A stretch of DNA of 7,557 bases from Planctomycetota bacterium (GCA_022451445.1 JAKUSY010000140.1:1-7557), one strand, 5' to 3'; positions 1 through 5,855 are shown, counted from the stretch's first letter. The notes: a model not told the origin generated them from the letters alone. Numbers and translations: made by a program.

Positions 1-1
1 A

Positions 2-1147
2 CGTTCTCCCTTCTATGGTGAGAGCGGCGGCCAGGTGGGGGACCGGGGCGTGATCTCCGGCGATAACTTCCGCCTGGCTGTAGAGGACACGCAGCGTGAT
101 GGAGGACGGATGGTCCATCTCTGCAGGCTCCTTGATGGTGAGGCCGGCGATGTCAGCGCCGGGGCCGCCGGCAAGGCCGAGGTCGATCGCGTCACCCGGC
201 AGGCGACCGAACGCAACCACTCCGCCACCCATCTTCTCCACGCGGCCCTGAGAGAGGTTATAGGAGAGCATGCGCACCAGAAGGGCTCGCTGGTGGGTCC
301 CTCGCGGCTGAGATTCGACGTTACCCACTTCAGCGGTATCGAGGCCCGGGAGCTTCAGCAGGCCCAGGAGCTCGTCAATGAGCAGGTGCGGGCCAACGTG
401 CCGGTCGAGATCTCCGAGAAGGAAAAGGACGAGGCCATCGCCGAGGGAGCCATGGCCTTCTTTGGAGAGAAGTACGGTGATAAAGTGCGGGTTGTGAGCA
501 TGGGCGATTTTTCTGTCGAGCTCTGCGGCGGAACGCATGTCGAACGCACAGGCGACATCGGATTTTTCACACTCACCAGCGAGGGATCCGTGTCGGCCGG
601 GGTGCGTCGCGTCGAGGCCCTGACAGCCAGGGATGCCGAGGCCTGGTTCGATGGCAGGGTCCGGCTCGTCGATGACCTGTCGAAGCTGCTGAAGGTTTCT
701 TCCGACCTGGTGGGGGAGAGGATCTCCCGCCTGCTCGAGGAGAACAGGGAGCTGAAGACCAGGGGGGCGGCGCCTGCTCCGGCGGCCGGCGGTGAGCTCG
801 ATAAGAAAAAGATAGGAGATCTTCTCTTCGCCTCCGGAATCTTCGCGGGTCTCGATGGAAAGGGGCTGCGGGATTGTTTTGACCGGGTCAAGAAGGAGTC
901 CGACAAGGTCATCGCCGTTCTGCTGGCGCCGGGTGAAGGAAAGGTCCAGGCGCTCGTGGCCGTCACTCCTTCGCTGACGAAGGAGGGCTGGAAGGCGGGT
1001 GATATTTTCCAGGCTGGAGCGGAACATATCGAGGCCCGAGGCGGCGGCCGTCCGGAGATGGTGCAGGCAGGGGGAACGAACCCGGAAGGCGCCAGGGCGG
1101 CCCTGGAGGCCATGGAGAGCCGTGTCGAGCAGGGACCGGGATCCTAG
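2..1147 (+). CDS. alaS: Alanyl-tRNA synthetase, 3' part (editing and C-terminal domains)
   Basis: AlaRS charges tRNA-Ala in the cytoplasm and hydrolyses mischarged Ser/Gly-tRNA-Ala. Only the C-terminal 381 codons are present; the catalytic N-terminal half lies left of the window. The frame is open from base 2, and the first residues read SPFYGESGGQVGDRG, the family's entry to the editing domain, so the GTG at 35 is not a start. The zinc-binding editing-site residues are all visible: HSATH (His codons at 218 and 230) and CGGTH (Cys at 524, His at 536). Next comes the RRVEALT segment and a charged linker rich in Ala/Pro/Gly (about 760-800). The C-terminal DHHA1-type domain ends with GGGRPEMVQAGG near 1040-1075. 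The stop is TAG at 1145-1147. E. coli AlaRS has about 876 residues, so a little over half is missing only because of the window edge. Identity is certain; nothing looks broken. Confidence 0.97.
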   Translation, partial: RSPFYGESGGQVGDRGVISGDNFRLAVEDTQRDGGRMVHLCRLLDGEAGDVSAGAAGKAEVDRVTRQATERNHSATHLLHAALREVIGEHAHQKGSLVGPSRLRFDVTHFSGIEARELQQAQELVNEQVRANVPVEISEKEKDEAIAEGAMAFFGEKYGDKVRVVSMGDFSVELCGGTHVERTGDIGFFTLTSEGSVSAGVRRVEALTARDAEAWFDGRVRLVDDLSKLLKVSSDLVGERISRLLEENRELKTRGAAPAPAAGGELDKKKIGDLLFASGIFAGLDGKGLRDCFDRVKKESDKVIAVLLAPGEGKVQALVAVTPSLTKEGWKAGDIFQAGAEHIEARGGGRPEMVQAGGTNPEGARAALEAMESRVEQGPGS

Positions 1148-1178
1148 GGCTGTTTTCTTTTCGGTCCATGGCCATAGC

Positions 1179-1207
1179 TTGACATCGGTTCGAGTCGAAC
1201 CTAAAAT
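1179..1207 (+). promoter_or_regulatory. Strong sigma70-type promoter for the rpmF-plsX-fab operon
   Basis: A perfect -35 box TTGACA (1179-1184) is separated by exactly 17 bp from TAAAAT (1202-1207, 5 of 6 to TATAAT). It lies 31 bp after the alaS stop and 88 bp before the rpmF ATG, so transcription would start near 1213-1215 and leave a leader of about 80 nt. The match to the housekeeping consensus is seen directly; activity is inferred. It separates alaS from the ribosomal/lipid operon. Confidence 0.8.
1187..1201. promoter_or_regulatory. Perfect palindrome in the promoter spacer, candidate operator
   Basis: GGTTCGA-G-TCGAACC is a perfect inverted repeat with 7-bp arms and a 1-bp centre. It fills the -35/-10 spacer from its third base to its last. 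A dimeric repressor bound here would block RNA polymerase. The half site does not look like the FapR or FabR/FadR sites I know, so the regulator is unknown. The half site GGTTCGA also occurs in tRNA T-arms, but no tRNA surrounds it. Confidence 0.55.
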
Positions 1208-1295
1208 GGCTCGATTCTATCTGGAGCGTGGGTTGCGATAGCACCTAAGCGCTTCATTTTCAGACAGTTAACGACCTATTATTCGCGGTGGAATT

Positions 1296-1484
1296 ATGGC
1301 AGTCCCAAAGAGACGCACATCCAAATCTAAAAAGGGGATGCGGCGCTCGCATCACAGGCTCATACCGGCTTCCCTGGTGAAATGCAGCAATTGCAGCACC
1401 ATGAAGCCTCGGCATCGAATTTGTCCTGAATGCGGGTATTACCGGGGTAAGGAAGTCATCGCGGCGGAGGACTTCCTCGCTTGA
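1296..1484 (+). CDS. rpmF: Ribosomal protein bL32, zinc-ribbon form
   Basis: bL32 is a small structural protein of the large ribosomal subunit. The 62-residue product has the family's N-terminus (MAVPKRRTSKSKKGMRRSHH) and a basic first half. Four cysteines (C30, C33, C43, C46) sit in a CxxC-x9-CxxC pattern, so this is the zinc-binding (C+) paralogue type. The ATG at 1296 gives the standard MAVPKRRTSKS start; upstream GGTGGA (1287-1292) is a weak, close ribosome binding site. It is the first gene after the promoter at 1179-1207 and overlaps plsX by 4 bases. In many bacteria rpmF is preceded by a DUF177/YceD gene; here alaS occupies that place and no DUF177 gene fits in the gap. Co-transcription of rpmF with plsX-fab genes is conserved and is usually read as linking ribosome and membrane synthesis. 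Confidence 0.97.
   Translation: MAVPKRRTSKSKKGMRRSHHRLIPASLVKCSNCSTMKPRHRICPECGYYRGKEVIAAEDFLA
1464..1480 (+). promoter_or_regulatory. Hairpin enclosing the plsX Shine-Dalgarno sequence
   Basis: The plsX SD (GGAGG, 1466-1470) lies inside rpmF. Its AGG pairs with CCT in a short stem: 1464-1466 with 1478-1480, a bulged G1467, then 1468-1470 with 1475-1477. The stem ends one base before the TTG start. Ribosomes finishing rpmF would open it, which suggests translational coupling. The pairing is seen in the sequence; the function is inferred. Confidence 0.4.
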
Positions 1485-2572
1485 GCGGTCCGATTGCGGT
1501 TGACGCCATGGGCGGTGACCGCGCTCCCGCCGAGGTGGTTCGCGGAGCTATCAGGGCCGTTGAAGAGATGGAAGGGCTGCGGCTGGAGCTGGTCGGCTCA
1601 GAGAGCGACATCCACAGCGAGTTCGAGGCCGCCGGCTTCAAGGGTGAGTCCATCACGGTTGTTCCCGCCTCCGAGGTGGTCGGTATGGGGGAGGGTCCCG
1701 TAGAGGCCGTCAGGAACAAGAAGGACTCCTCGATTGTCGTGGGCCTGAAGAGGGTCCGGGACGGCGAGGCCTCCGCCTTCGTCAGCGCCGGAAATACAGG
1801 TGCCTGTGTGGCGGCGGCTTCCCTCCTGCTGCGTACCCTGCCCGAGGCCAGGAAGGCGGGAATAGCCGTGGAGCTGAAGGTCGGGGAGAAGCCGCTGATC
1901 CTCATGGATGTTGGCGCCAATGTAGAGGCCCGGCCTGAGCACCTGGCGCAATACGGTGTCATGGCGAGCCTCTACGCCTCTCGGATTCATGGGGTGGAGA
2001 ATCCATCTGTGGGGCTTCTCAATATCGGAGAGGAGGGCGCCAAGGGCAATCGCCTGGCTAAACAGACGCACGATCTCTTCGCCTCCAGCGGCTTGAATTT
2101 CCAGGGCAATGTAGAGGCCGGGGAATTGTTCCGGGGCAGGTGCGATGTGGCGGTATGCGATGGTTTCACCGGCAACATCGTCCTCAAGATGGCGGAGGGA
2201 CTTGCCGAGCGTCTCTTCCGGATTTTTAAAGAGGGAGCCGAGGAGGTCATCTCCGGCGCCACCCGCATCAGCGGCTCGGCGGACGGCGCGTTGGCTCCGG
2301 ATCTGGAGAAGCTGGTCCAGTCTTCTCTTGCCGATCTCGGAAGCAAAATCGATTACGCCGAGTCCGGTGGCGCTCCGCTGCTTGGCGTGGATGGAACAGT
2401 CATCATCTCTCACGGCCGCAGCGGCGCGAAGGCTATCAGCAACGCGATCCGGACCGCGAATAAAATGGCGGAGGTCGACATCAACGGCCTGATCGTGCAG
2501 AATCTACGGGCATTTTCGAAGCAGTCCGTGTCGGCGTGGAATGCCGGGACCGAAGAGACCGTGGTGGACTGA
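1481..2572 (+). CDS. plsX: Phosphate acyltransferase PlsX
   Basis: PlsX is a peripheral membrane enzyme that converts acyl-ACP plus phosphate to acyl-phosphate, the acyl donor for PlsY in phosphatidic acid synthesis. The 363-residue product carries the family motifs in order: AVDAMGGDRAP (6-16), SAGNTGA (102-108), DVGANVE (143-149), NIGEEGAKGN (181-190), CDGFTGN (226-232), GGAPLLGVDG (296-305) and HGRS (311-314). The start is TTG at 1481, whose bases overlap the rpmF TGA (TTGA). It is chosen because it leaves only MSGP before the conserved IAVDAMGGD, and GGAGG lies 10 bases upstream. No ATG in frame comes before residue 10, which is inside the motif. E. coli PlsX is about 356 residues; about 25 C-terminal residues beyond the usual core (about 338-363) show no motif. 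Stop TGA at 2570-2572; the fabH start follows 23 bp later. Confidence 0.96.
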   Translation: MSGPIAVDAMGGDRAPAEVVRGAIRAVEEMEGLRLELVGSESDIHSEFEAAGFKGESITVVPASEVVGMGEGPVEAVRNKKDSSIVVGLKRVRDGEASAFVSAGNTGACVAAASLLLRTLPEARKAGIAVELKVGEKPLILMDVGANVEARPEHLAQYGVMASLYASRIHGVENPSVGLLNIGEEGAKGNRLAKQTHDLFASSGLNFQGNVEAGELFRGRCDVAVCDGFTGNIVLKMAEGLAERLFRIFKEGAEEVISGATRISGSADGALAPDLEKLVQSSLADLGSKIDYAESGGAPLLGVDGTVIISHGRSGAKAISNAIRTANKMAEVDINGLIVQNLRAFSKQSVSAWNAGTEETVVD

Positions 2573-2595
2573 AGGGGAGCCGATTCGAGGTAGAA

Positions 2596-3585
2596 ATGAT
2601 GTATGAATGTCGTGTGGCCGGTACGGGACGATACGTACCCGAGAAGGTTCTTACCAATGCGGATCTCGAGCGGATGGTCGAGACCAGCGACGAGTGGATC
2701 GTAAAGCGTACGGGGATTCGCGAACGCCGGATAGCGGCCGAGAACGAGTCTACCAGCGATCTCGGCCTGGAGGCGGCCCGCATGGCGCTCAACAATGCCG
2801 GGTTGGAGCCCGGGGACCTCGACGCCATCATCCTCGCCACCCTGACGCCGGACACCTATTGCCCCGCCGGAGCCTGCTATGTGCAACATCTGCTGGGGGC
2901 CGTCAACGCCTGCGCTTTCGATCTCAGCGCGGCCTGCACGGGCTTCGTCTATGGAATTACCGTGGGCTCGAGCCTGGTCCGAACAGGGCTGCATCGCAAT
3001 GTGCTGGTGATCGGTGCCGAGACGTTGTCGCGGTTTATAGATTACACCGAGCGGAACACCTGTATTCTCTTCGGGGATGGCGCCGGCGCGGCGGTGCTTT
3101 CGAGGGCTGAGGAGGGAAGTGAGGCGAGAACTCTTGACCACTACCTGCGCGCTGACGGCGCGGGCACGGAGCTCATCATCATGGAGGGGGGAGGCGCCCG
3201 GCGGCCCTCCACCCACGCCACCGTCGATGAGAAGCTTCATTTCCTCTCCATGCAGGGCAACGATGTGTTCAAGTTCGCCACCAAGAGCATGCAGACGCTC
3301 ATCGAGACGGCTCTCGAACGCAATGGAATCTCCATCGACGACCTTGACCTGGTGATTCCCCACCAGGTGAACTCGCGCATCATCGACAGTGTCCTGCGCA
3401 AGATCGACCTTCCCAAAGACAAGATCTATCTCAACCTCGAGCGCTACGGAAACACCTCGGCGGCCTCTGTTCCAATGGCCCTGCACGAGGCGGTCGAGGA
3501 GGGACGCGTCCAGAGCGGGAGCCTGATCCTGCTGGTGGCCTTCGGAGCCGGTCTCACCTGGGGCTATAACCTGGTTCGCTGGTAG
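2596..3585 (+). CDS. fabH: Beta-ketoacyl-ACP synthase III (FabH)
   Basis: FabH starts fatty-acid chains by condensing an acyl-CoA (usually acetyl-CoA) with malonyl-ACP. The product is 329 residues from ATG 2596 (E. coli about 317). The thiolase-fold catalytic triad is intact: Cys114 in DLSAACTGF, His256 in HQVNSRI and Asn286 in GNTSAASVP. The N-terminal family signature TSDEWIVKRTGIRERRIA is near 34-51. Tandem ATGs occur at 2596 and 2599. GAGG at 2587-2590 is 5 or 8 bases from them, and the 2599 start would align best with E. coli MYTKIIGTG, so the true start may be one codon later. A GTG at 2536 extends the frame into plsX, but those 20 residues look nothing like FabH, so it is rejected. Whether the primer is acetyl-CoA or a branched acyl-CoA cannot be judged here. 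Confidence 0.97.
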   Translation: MMYECRVAGTGRYVPEKVLTNADLERMVETSDEWIVKRTGIRERRIAAENESTSDLGLEAARMALNNAGLEPGDLDAIILATLTPDTYCPAGACYVQHLLGAVNACAFDLSAACTGFVYGITVGSSLVRTGLHRNVLVIGAETLSRFIDYTERNTCILFGDGAGAAVLSRAEEGSEARTLDHYLRADGAGTELIIMEGGGARRPSTHATVDEKLHFLSMQGNDVFKFATKSMQTLIETALERNGISIDDLDLVIPHQVNSRIIDSVLRKIDLPKDKIYLNLERYGNTSAASVPMALHEAVEEGRVQSGSLILLVAFGAGLTWGYNLVRW

Positions 3586-3651
3586 GCGGGTACACTTTTC
3601 ATTGTCCAGGTCGTCCGGCGGTGGCAATTCAACAGATAGCAGGAAACGGAC

Positions 3652-4632
3652 ATGAGGGCTGAGGACGACAATCCCAAATTCGCCTGCCTTTTCCCCGGGC
3701 AGGGAGCGCAGGCGGTGGGTATGGCCGCGGATTTGTGCGCCGCGTCCGAGCGTGCGCGGGATGTTTTCCGCCGGGGAGGAGAGATTCTCGGCTTTGATAT
3801 CCTCTCGATCTGCTCCGAGGGTCCCGCCGAGGAGCTCAATGCCACCCGCCTCAGCCAGCCGGCGATTTTTCTCCACTCGATGGCGGTTCTCGAAGCCCTG
3901 GCCGAGCGCCGCGGCCTCGCGGGAGGATTCGGGCGGAGCCTCGCCGCCTCGGCCGCCTCGGGCCTGAGCCTCGGAGAGTATTCCGCCCTCGTCTTTGCCG
4001 GGGCGCTCGAGTTTGAAGACGCCCTCGAGGTGGTGGGTAAGAGGGGTGAATTCATGCAGGAGGCCTGCGATCAGAGCGATGGTGCGATGGCGGCCGTGGT
4101 CGGGATGCCGGTCGACGAGATCGAGGCCGTGGTCGCCGCAGCTCGCGAAGATGGCTGCGAGGCGGGGGTCGCCAACTATAACTCACCGGCCGAGACAGTG
4201 ATCTCGGGCTCCGGCGCGGGCGTTGAGGAGTGCTCACGGAGGCTGGAGGAGGCCGGGGCCAGGAAGGTGGTCGCCCTGCGCGTGGCCGGAGCCTATCACT
4301 CGGTCCTGATGGAATCAGCTACCAGGAAGCTCCAGCCCTGGCTGGATGAGCTCACCATCTCACCGCCGCGCCTGCCTTTCTTTGCCAATTATTCAGGCGC
4401 CAGGGTTGAAGATCCCGAGGAGATCCGGGAGGGCCTGCTTCGCCAGATCGAGAACCCGGTCAGGTGGGAGCAGTGCGTGCGCGGTGTGCTGGACCTGGGC
4501 TGCTCGACGGCGCTGGAGGTGGGGCCTGGAAAGGTATTGCGAGGGCACGTACGAAAGATTGATCGAGATGCTGTTGTGGAGTCTATTGGCACCCTCGAGT
4601 CTCTGGACAACCTGCAGGCTGTTGCTGTATAG
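3652..4632 (+). CDS. fabD: Malonyl-CoA:ACP transacylase (FabD)
   Basis: FabD moves malonyl from CoA to the phosphopantetheine of ACP, supplying the extender for FabH and FabF. The 326-residue protein has the oxyanion-loop motif FPGQGAQ near its start, the nucleophile Ser106 in GLSLGEYSAL, the malonate-binding Arg131 in GKRGEFMQEA, and the catalytic His216 in GAYHSVLM. The usual His before the nucleophile (GHSLGE) is Leu here; I recall GLSLGE as a common variant in several phyla, so activity is expected. The segment just before the nucleophile (about 86-103) is Ala/Ser/Gly-rich and longer than in E. coli FabD (309 residues), which accounts for much of the extra length. The ATG at 3652 has AGGA at 3641-3644, 7 bases upstream. 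The 66-bp gap after fabH shows no convincing promoter or terminator. Stop TAG at 4630-4632. Confidence 0.96.
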   Translation: MRAEDDNPKFACLFPGQGAQAVGMAADLCAASERARDVFRRGGEILGFDILSICSEGPAEELNATRLSQPAIFLHSMAVLEALAERRGLAGGFGRSLAASAASGLSLGEYSALVFAGALEFEDALEVVGKRGEFMQEACDQSDGAMAAVVGMPVDEIEAVVAAAREDGCEAGVANYNSPAETVISGSGAGVEECSRRLEEAGARKVVALRVAGAYHSVLMESATRKLQPWLDELTISPPRLPFFANYSGARVEDPEEIREGLLRQIENPVRWEQCVRGVLDLGCSTALEVGPGKVLRGHVRKIDRDAVVESIGTLESLDNLQAVAV

Positions 4633-4678
4633 GATAGGGTCCGTTCAGTGTTGTTGATATTTTCTGGAAAACGAATCG

Positions 4679-5446
4679 ATGAGTGATTCCTTAATGCCCC
4701 TGAAGGGGCAGGTAGCGGTGGTGACCGGCGCGTCGCGGGGCATCGGCCGCGCTATCGCTTCGAGGCTCGCATCCGAGGGCGCGGACCTGGTCCTGGGCGC
4801 CCGTGGGGTTGATGGCGTCGAGGCCGCGAGCGCCGCCCTGGCGGAGGAATATCCCGATGGCCGCTTCCTGCCTGTGGGCTGTGATGTGTCGAGCTGGGAC
4901 AGCGTCAGCGAGCTGATGGACAGGACGGTTGAAAAGTTCGAGAAGATAGATTTTCTCATCAACAACGCCGGTATCACCCGGGATAACCTGGTGATGCGGA
5001 TGAAGAAGGAAGAATGGGATGATGTTCTGGCCGCCAATCTGACGGGGGTATTCAATACCTGCAGGCTGGCTGCCCGTCAGATGCTGAGGCAGAGGGCCGG
5101 GCGGATCGTCAACATTACGAGTGTCGTGGGGCTGCTTGGCAACGCGGGCCAGGTCAATTACGCAGCCAGCAAGGGCGGCATCATCAGCCTGACCTATTCC
5201 CTGGCGCGAGAGATGGCCTCTCGAGGTGTGCTCGTAAATGCCGTGGCGCCCGGTTTCATAGAGACCGATATGACGGCGGCCATGCCCGAGGCGGCCCGGG
5301 AGGCCGTGAGCGAGGGCATTCCGCTTGCCAGGATCGGAAAACCCGAAGAAATTTCTGCACTGGTAGCCTTCCTGTGCGGGCCCGGGGCAAGTTATATTAC
5401 TGGAGAAGTTATTCGAGTCGATGGCGGGCTTGCCATCGGTTGCTGA
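4679..5446 (+). CDS. fabG: 3-oxoacyl-ACP reductase (FabG)
   Basis: FabG is the NADPH-dependent short-chain dehydrogenase that reduces 3-oxoacyl-ACP to 3-hydroxyacyl-ACP in each elongation round. The 255-residue protein has the cofactor motif TGASRGIG (16-23), NNAG (95-98), and the catalytic Ser148, Tyr161 and Lys165 (NYAASKGG), spaced exactly as E. coli S138/Y151/K155. VAPGFIETDM, typical of FabG, is near 200, and the C-terminus ends IRVDGGLAIGC. The ATG at 4679 is the first start after an in-frame TGA at 4655. The only SD is a weak GGA at 4666-4668, 10 bases away. A second in-frame ATG at 4694 lies closer to the usual FabG start (MPLKGQVAVVTG) but lacks an SD and sits in a hairpin. The gap from fabD is 46 bp. 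An SDR of another role is unlikely given its place between fabD and acpP. Confidence 0.96.
   Translation: MSDSLMPLKGQVAVVTGASRGIGRAIASRLASEGADLVLGARGVDGVEAASAALAEEYPDGRFLPVGCDVSSWDSVSELMDRTVEKFEKIDFLINNAGITRDNLVMRMKKEEWDDVLAANLTGVFNTCRLAARQMLRQRAGRIVNITSVVGLLGNAGQVNYAASKGGIISLTYSLAREMASRGVLVNAVAPGFIETDMTAAMPEAAREAVSEGIPLARIGKPEEISALVAFLCGPGASYITGEVIRVDGGLAIGC
4695..4710 (+). promoter_or_regulatory. Hairpin at the 5' end of the fabG coding region
   Basis: TGCCCC-TGAA-GGGGCA is a perfect 6-bp GC-rich stem with a 4-base loop, 14 bases after the fabG ATG and overlapping the second in-frame ATG (4694). It is followed by AGGT, not a T tract, so it is not a terminator. It could slow early translation or protect a processed 5' end. 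The structure is visible; the role is speculative. Confidence 0.3.
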
Positions 5447-5464
5447 GGACCGTGTCCAAGGCGA

Positions 5465-5491
5465 CGGCATTTTCCCGCCGGGTTTTTTTTT
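5465..5491 (+). terminator. Weak terminator-like hairpin plus T9 tract before acpP
   Basis: CGGC (5465-5468) pairs with GCCG (5477-5480) around an 8-base loop; GG and then nine T residues (5483-5491) follow. The stem is only 4 bp, so termination would be partial at best. The T9 run ends immediately before the acpP Shine-Dalgarno sequence and may instead act as a U-rich translation enhancer. Confidence 0.3.
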
Positions 5492-5499
5492 GGAGAGAG
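5492..5499 (+). promoter_or_regulatory. Ribosome binding site that fixes the acpP GTG start
   Basis: GGAGAGAG lies 5-9 bases before GTG 5505. It supports that codon as the acpP start rather than the earlier in-frame GTG at 5421, which lies inside fabG and would add 28 residues unlike any ACP. Confidence 0.7.
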
Positions 5500-5504
5500 A
5501 TATA

Positions 5505-5855
5505 GTGTCCGATATCAATGCAAAGGTAGTAGAGATCGTCGTTGAGAGACTCTCAGTCAACGTAGACACAGTGAAGGCCGAGAGCAGTTTCATTAACGAC
5601 CTGGGAGCTGACTCCCTCGATATCGTCGAGCTGGTGATGGAATTCGAAGAAGCTTTCGATATGACGATCCCCGACGAAGATGCAGAGAGTATTCGCACGG
5701 TCGGTGAGGCCGTCACCTACATCGAGTCGAAGGTCGGCGGTGGAGATGCCGGCGGAGACGACGGTGGAGATGCCGGCGGAGATGCCGGCGGAGACGACGG
5801 TGGAGATGCCGGTGGAGATGCCGAAGAGGCTCCCCCCGTGCCTCCGGCGGAGTGA
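5505..5855 (+). CDS. acpP: Acyl carrier protein with Gly/Asp repeat tail
   Basis: ACP carries growing acyl chains on a phosphopantetheine arm and serves every enzyme of FAS II and PlsX. Residues 1-77 are a complete four-helix ACP. Ser37 in GADSLDIVELV is the attachment site, helix II is acidic (EFEEAFD), IPDEDAE follows, and TVGEAVTYIE closes the fold. The GTG at 5505 gives MSDINAKVVEIVVERL, the normal ACP N-terminus, with GGAGAGAG upstream. Normal ACPs end near residue 78, but this frame continues for about 39 residues: seven tandem GGDA/GGDD units (79-106), then EEAPPVPPAE. The total is 116 residues. The tail is flexible, strongly acidic and free of aromatic or Cys residues. Codons stay in frame, the stop is TGA 5853-5855, and the core is intact, so this is not a frameshift artefact of the core. 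The gap from fabG is 58 bp. The tail's function is unknown. Confidence 0.96.
   Translation: MSDINAKVVEIVVERLSVNVDTVKAESSFINDLGADSLDIVELVMEFEEAFDMTIPDEDAESIRTVGEAVTYIESKVGGGDAGGDDGGDAGGDAGGDDGGDAGGDAEEAPPVPPAE
5739..5822 (+). repeat. Seven tandem 12-bp repeats encoding GGDA/GGDD
   Basis: Seven in-frame 12-bp units of the form GGY GGA GAY G(C/A)C read GGDA, GGDD, GGDA, GGDA, GGDD, GGDA, GGDA. A higher period of 36 bp is visible: 5742-5776 and 5778-5812 are identical over 35 bases. Such near-perfect nucleotide identity, including synonymous sites, points to recent expansion by slippage or unequal recombination, and to likely copy-number variation. Confidence 0.95.

Noticed and set aside
1141..1165. 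Intrinsic terminator after alaS (TGTTTTCTTTT)
   Set aside because: A T-rich run is present but no convincing stem precedes it.
1187..1201. tRNA T-arm or attachment-site remnant (GGTTCGA)
   Set aside because: No acceptor, D-arm or anticodon structure lies nearby and there is no integrase. The symmetric palindrome placed between promoter boxes is better read as an operator.
1253..1282. Second promoter with TATTAT (1277-1282) close to rpmF
   Set aside because: The -35 candidate TTCATT matches poorly and the start site would lie only a few bases before the ATG, leaving no room for a ribosome binding site.
2536..2595. Upstream GTG start for fabH overlapping plsX
   Set aside because: The 20 extra residues are Arg/Gly-rich and unlike any FabH N-terminus; GAGG lies just before the ATG pair at 2596/2599.
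3586..3651. Promoter or terminator in the fabH-fabD gap
   Set aside because: TTGTCC has no acceptable -10 box at 16-18 bp, and no stem plus T tract is present.
2410..3876. 488-codon open frame on the minus strand across plsX, fabH and fabD
   Set aside because: It is antisense to catalytically intact genes, has no family motif and no good start context, so it is a codon-bias shadow.
5421..5504. Upstream GTG start for acpP inside fabG
   Set aside because: It adds 28 residues not found in ACPs; GTG 5505 has a good SD and gives the standard MSDI N-terminus.
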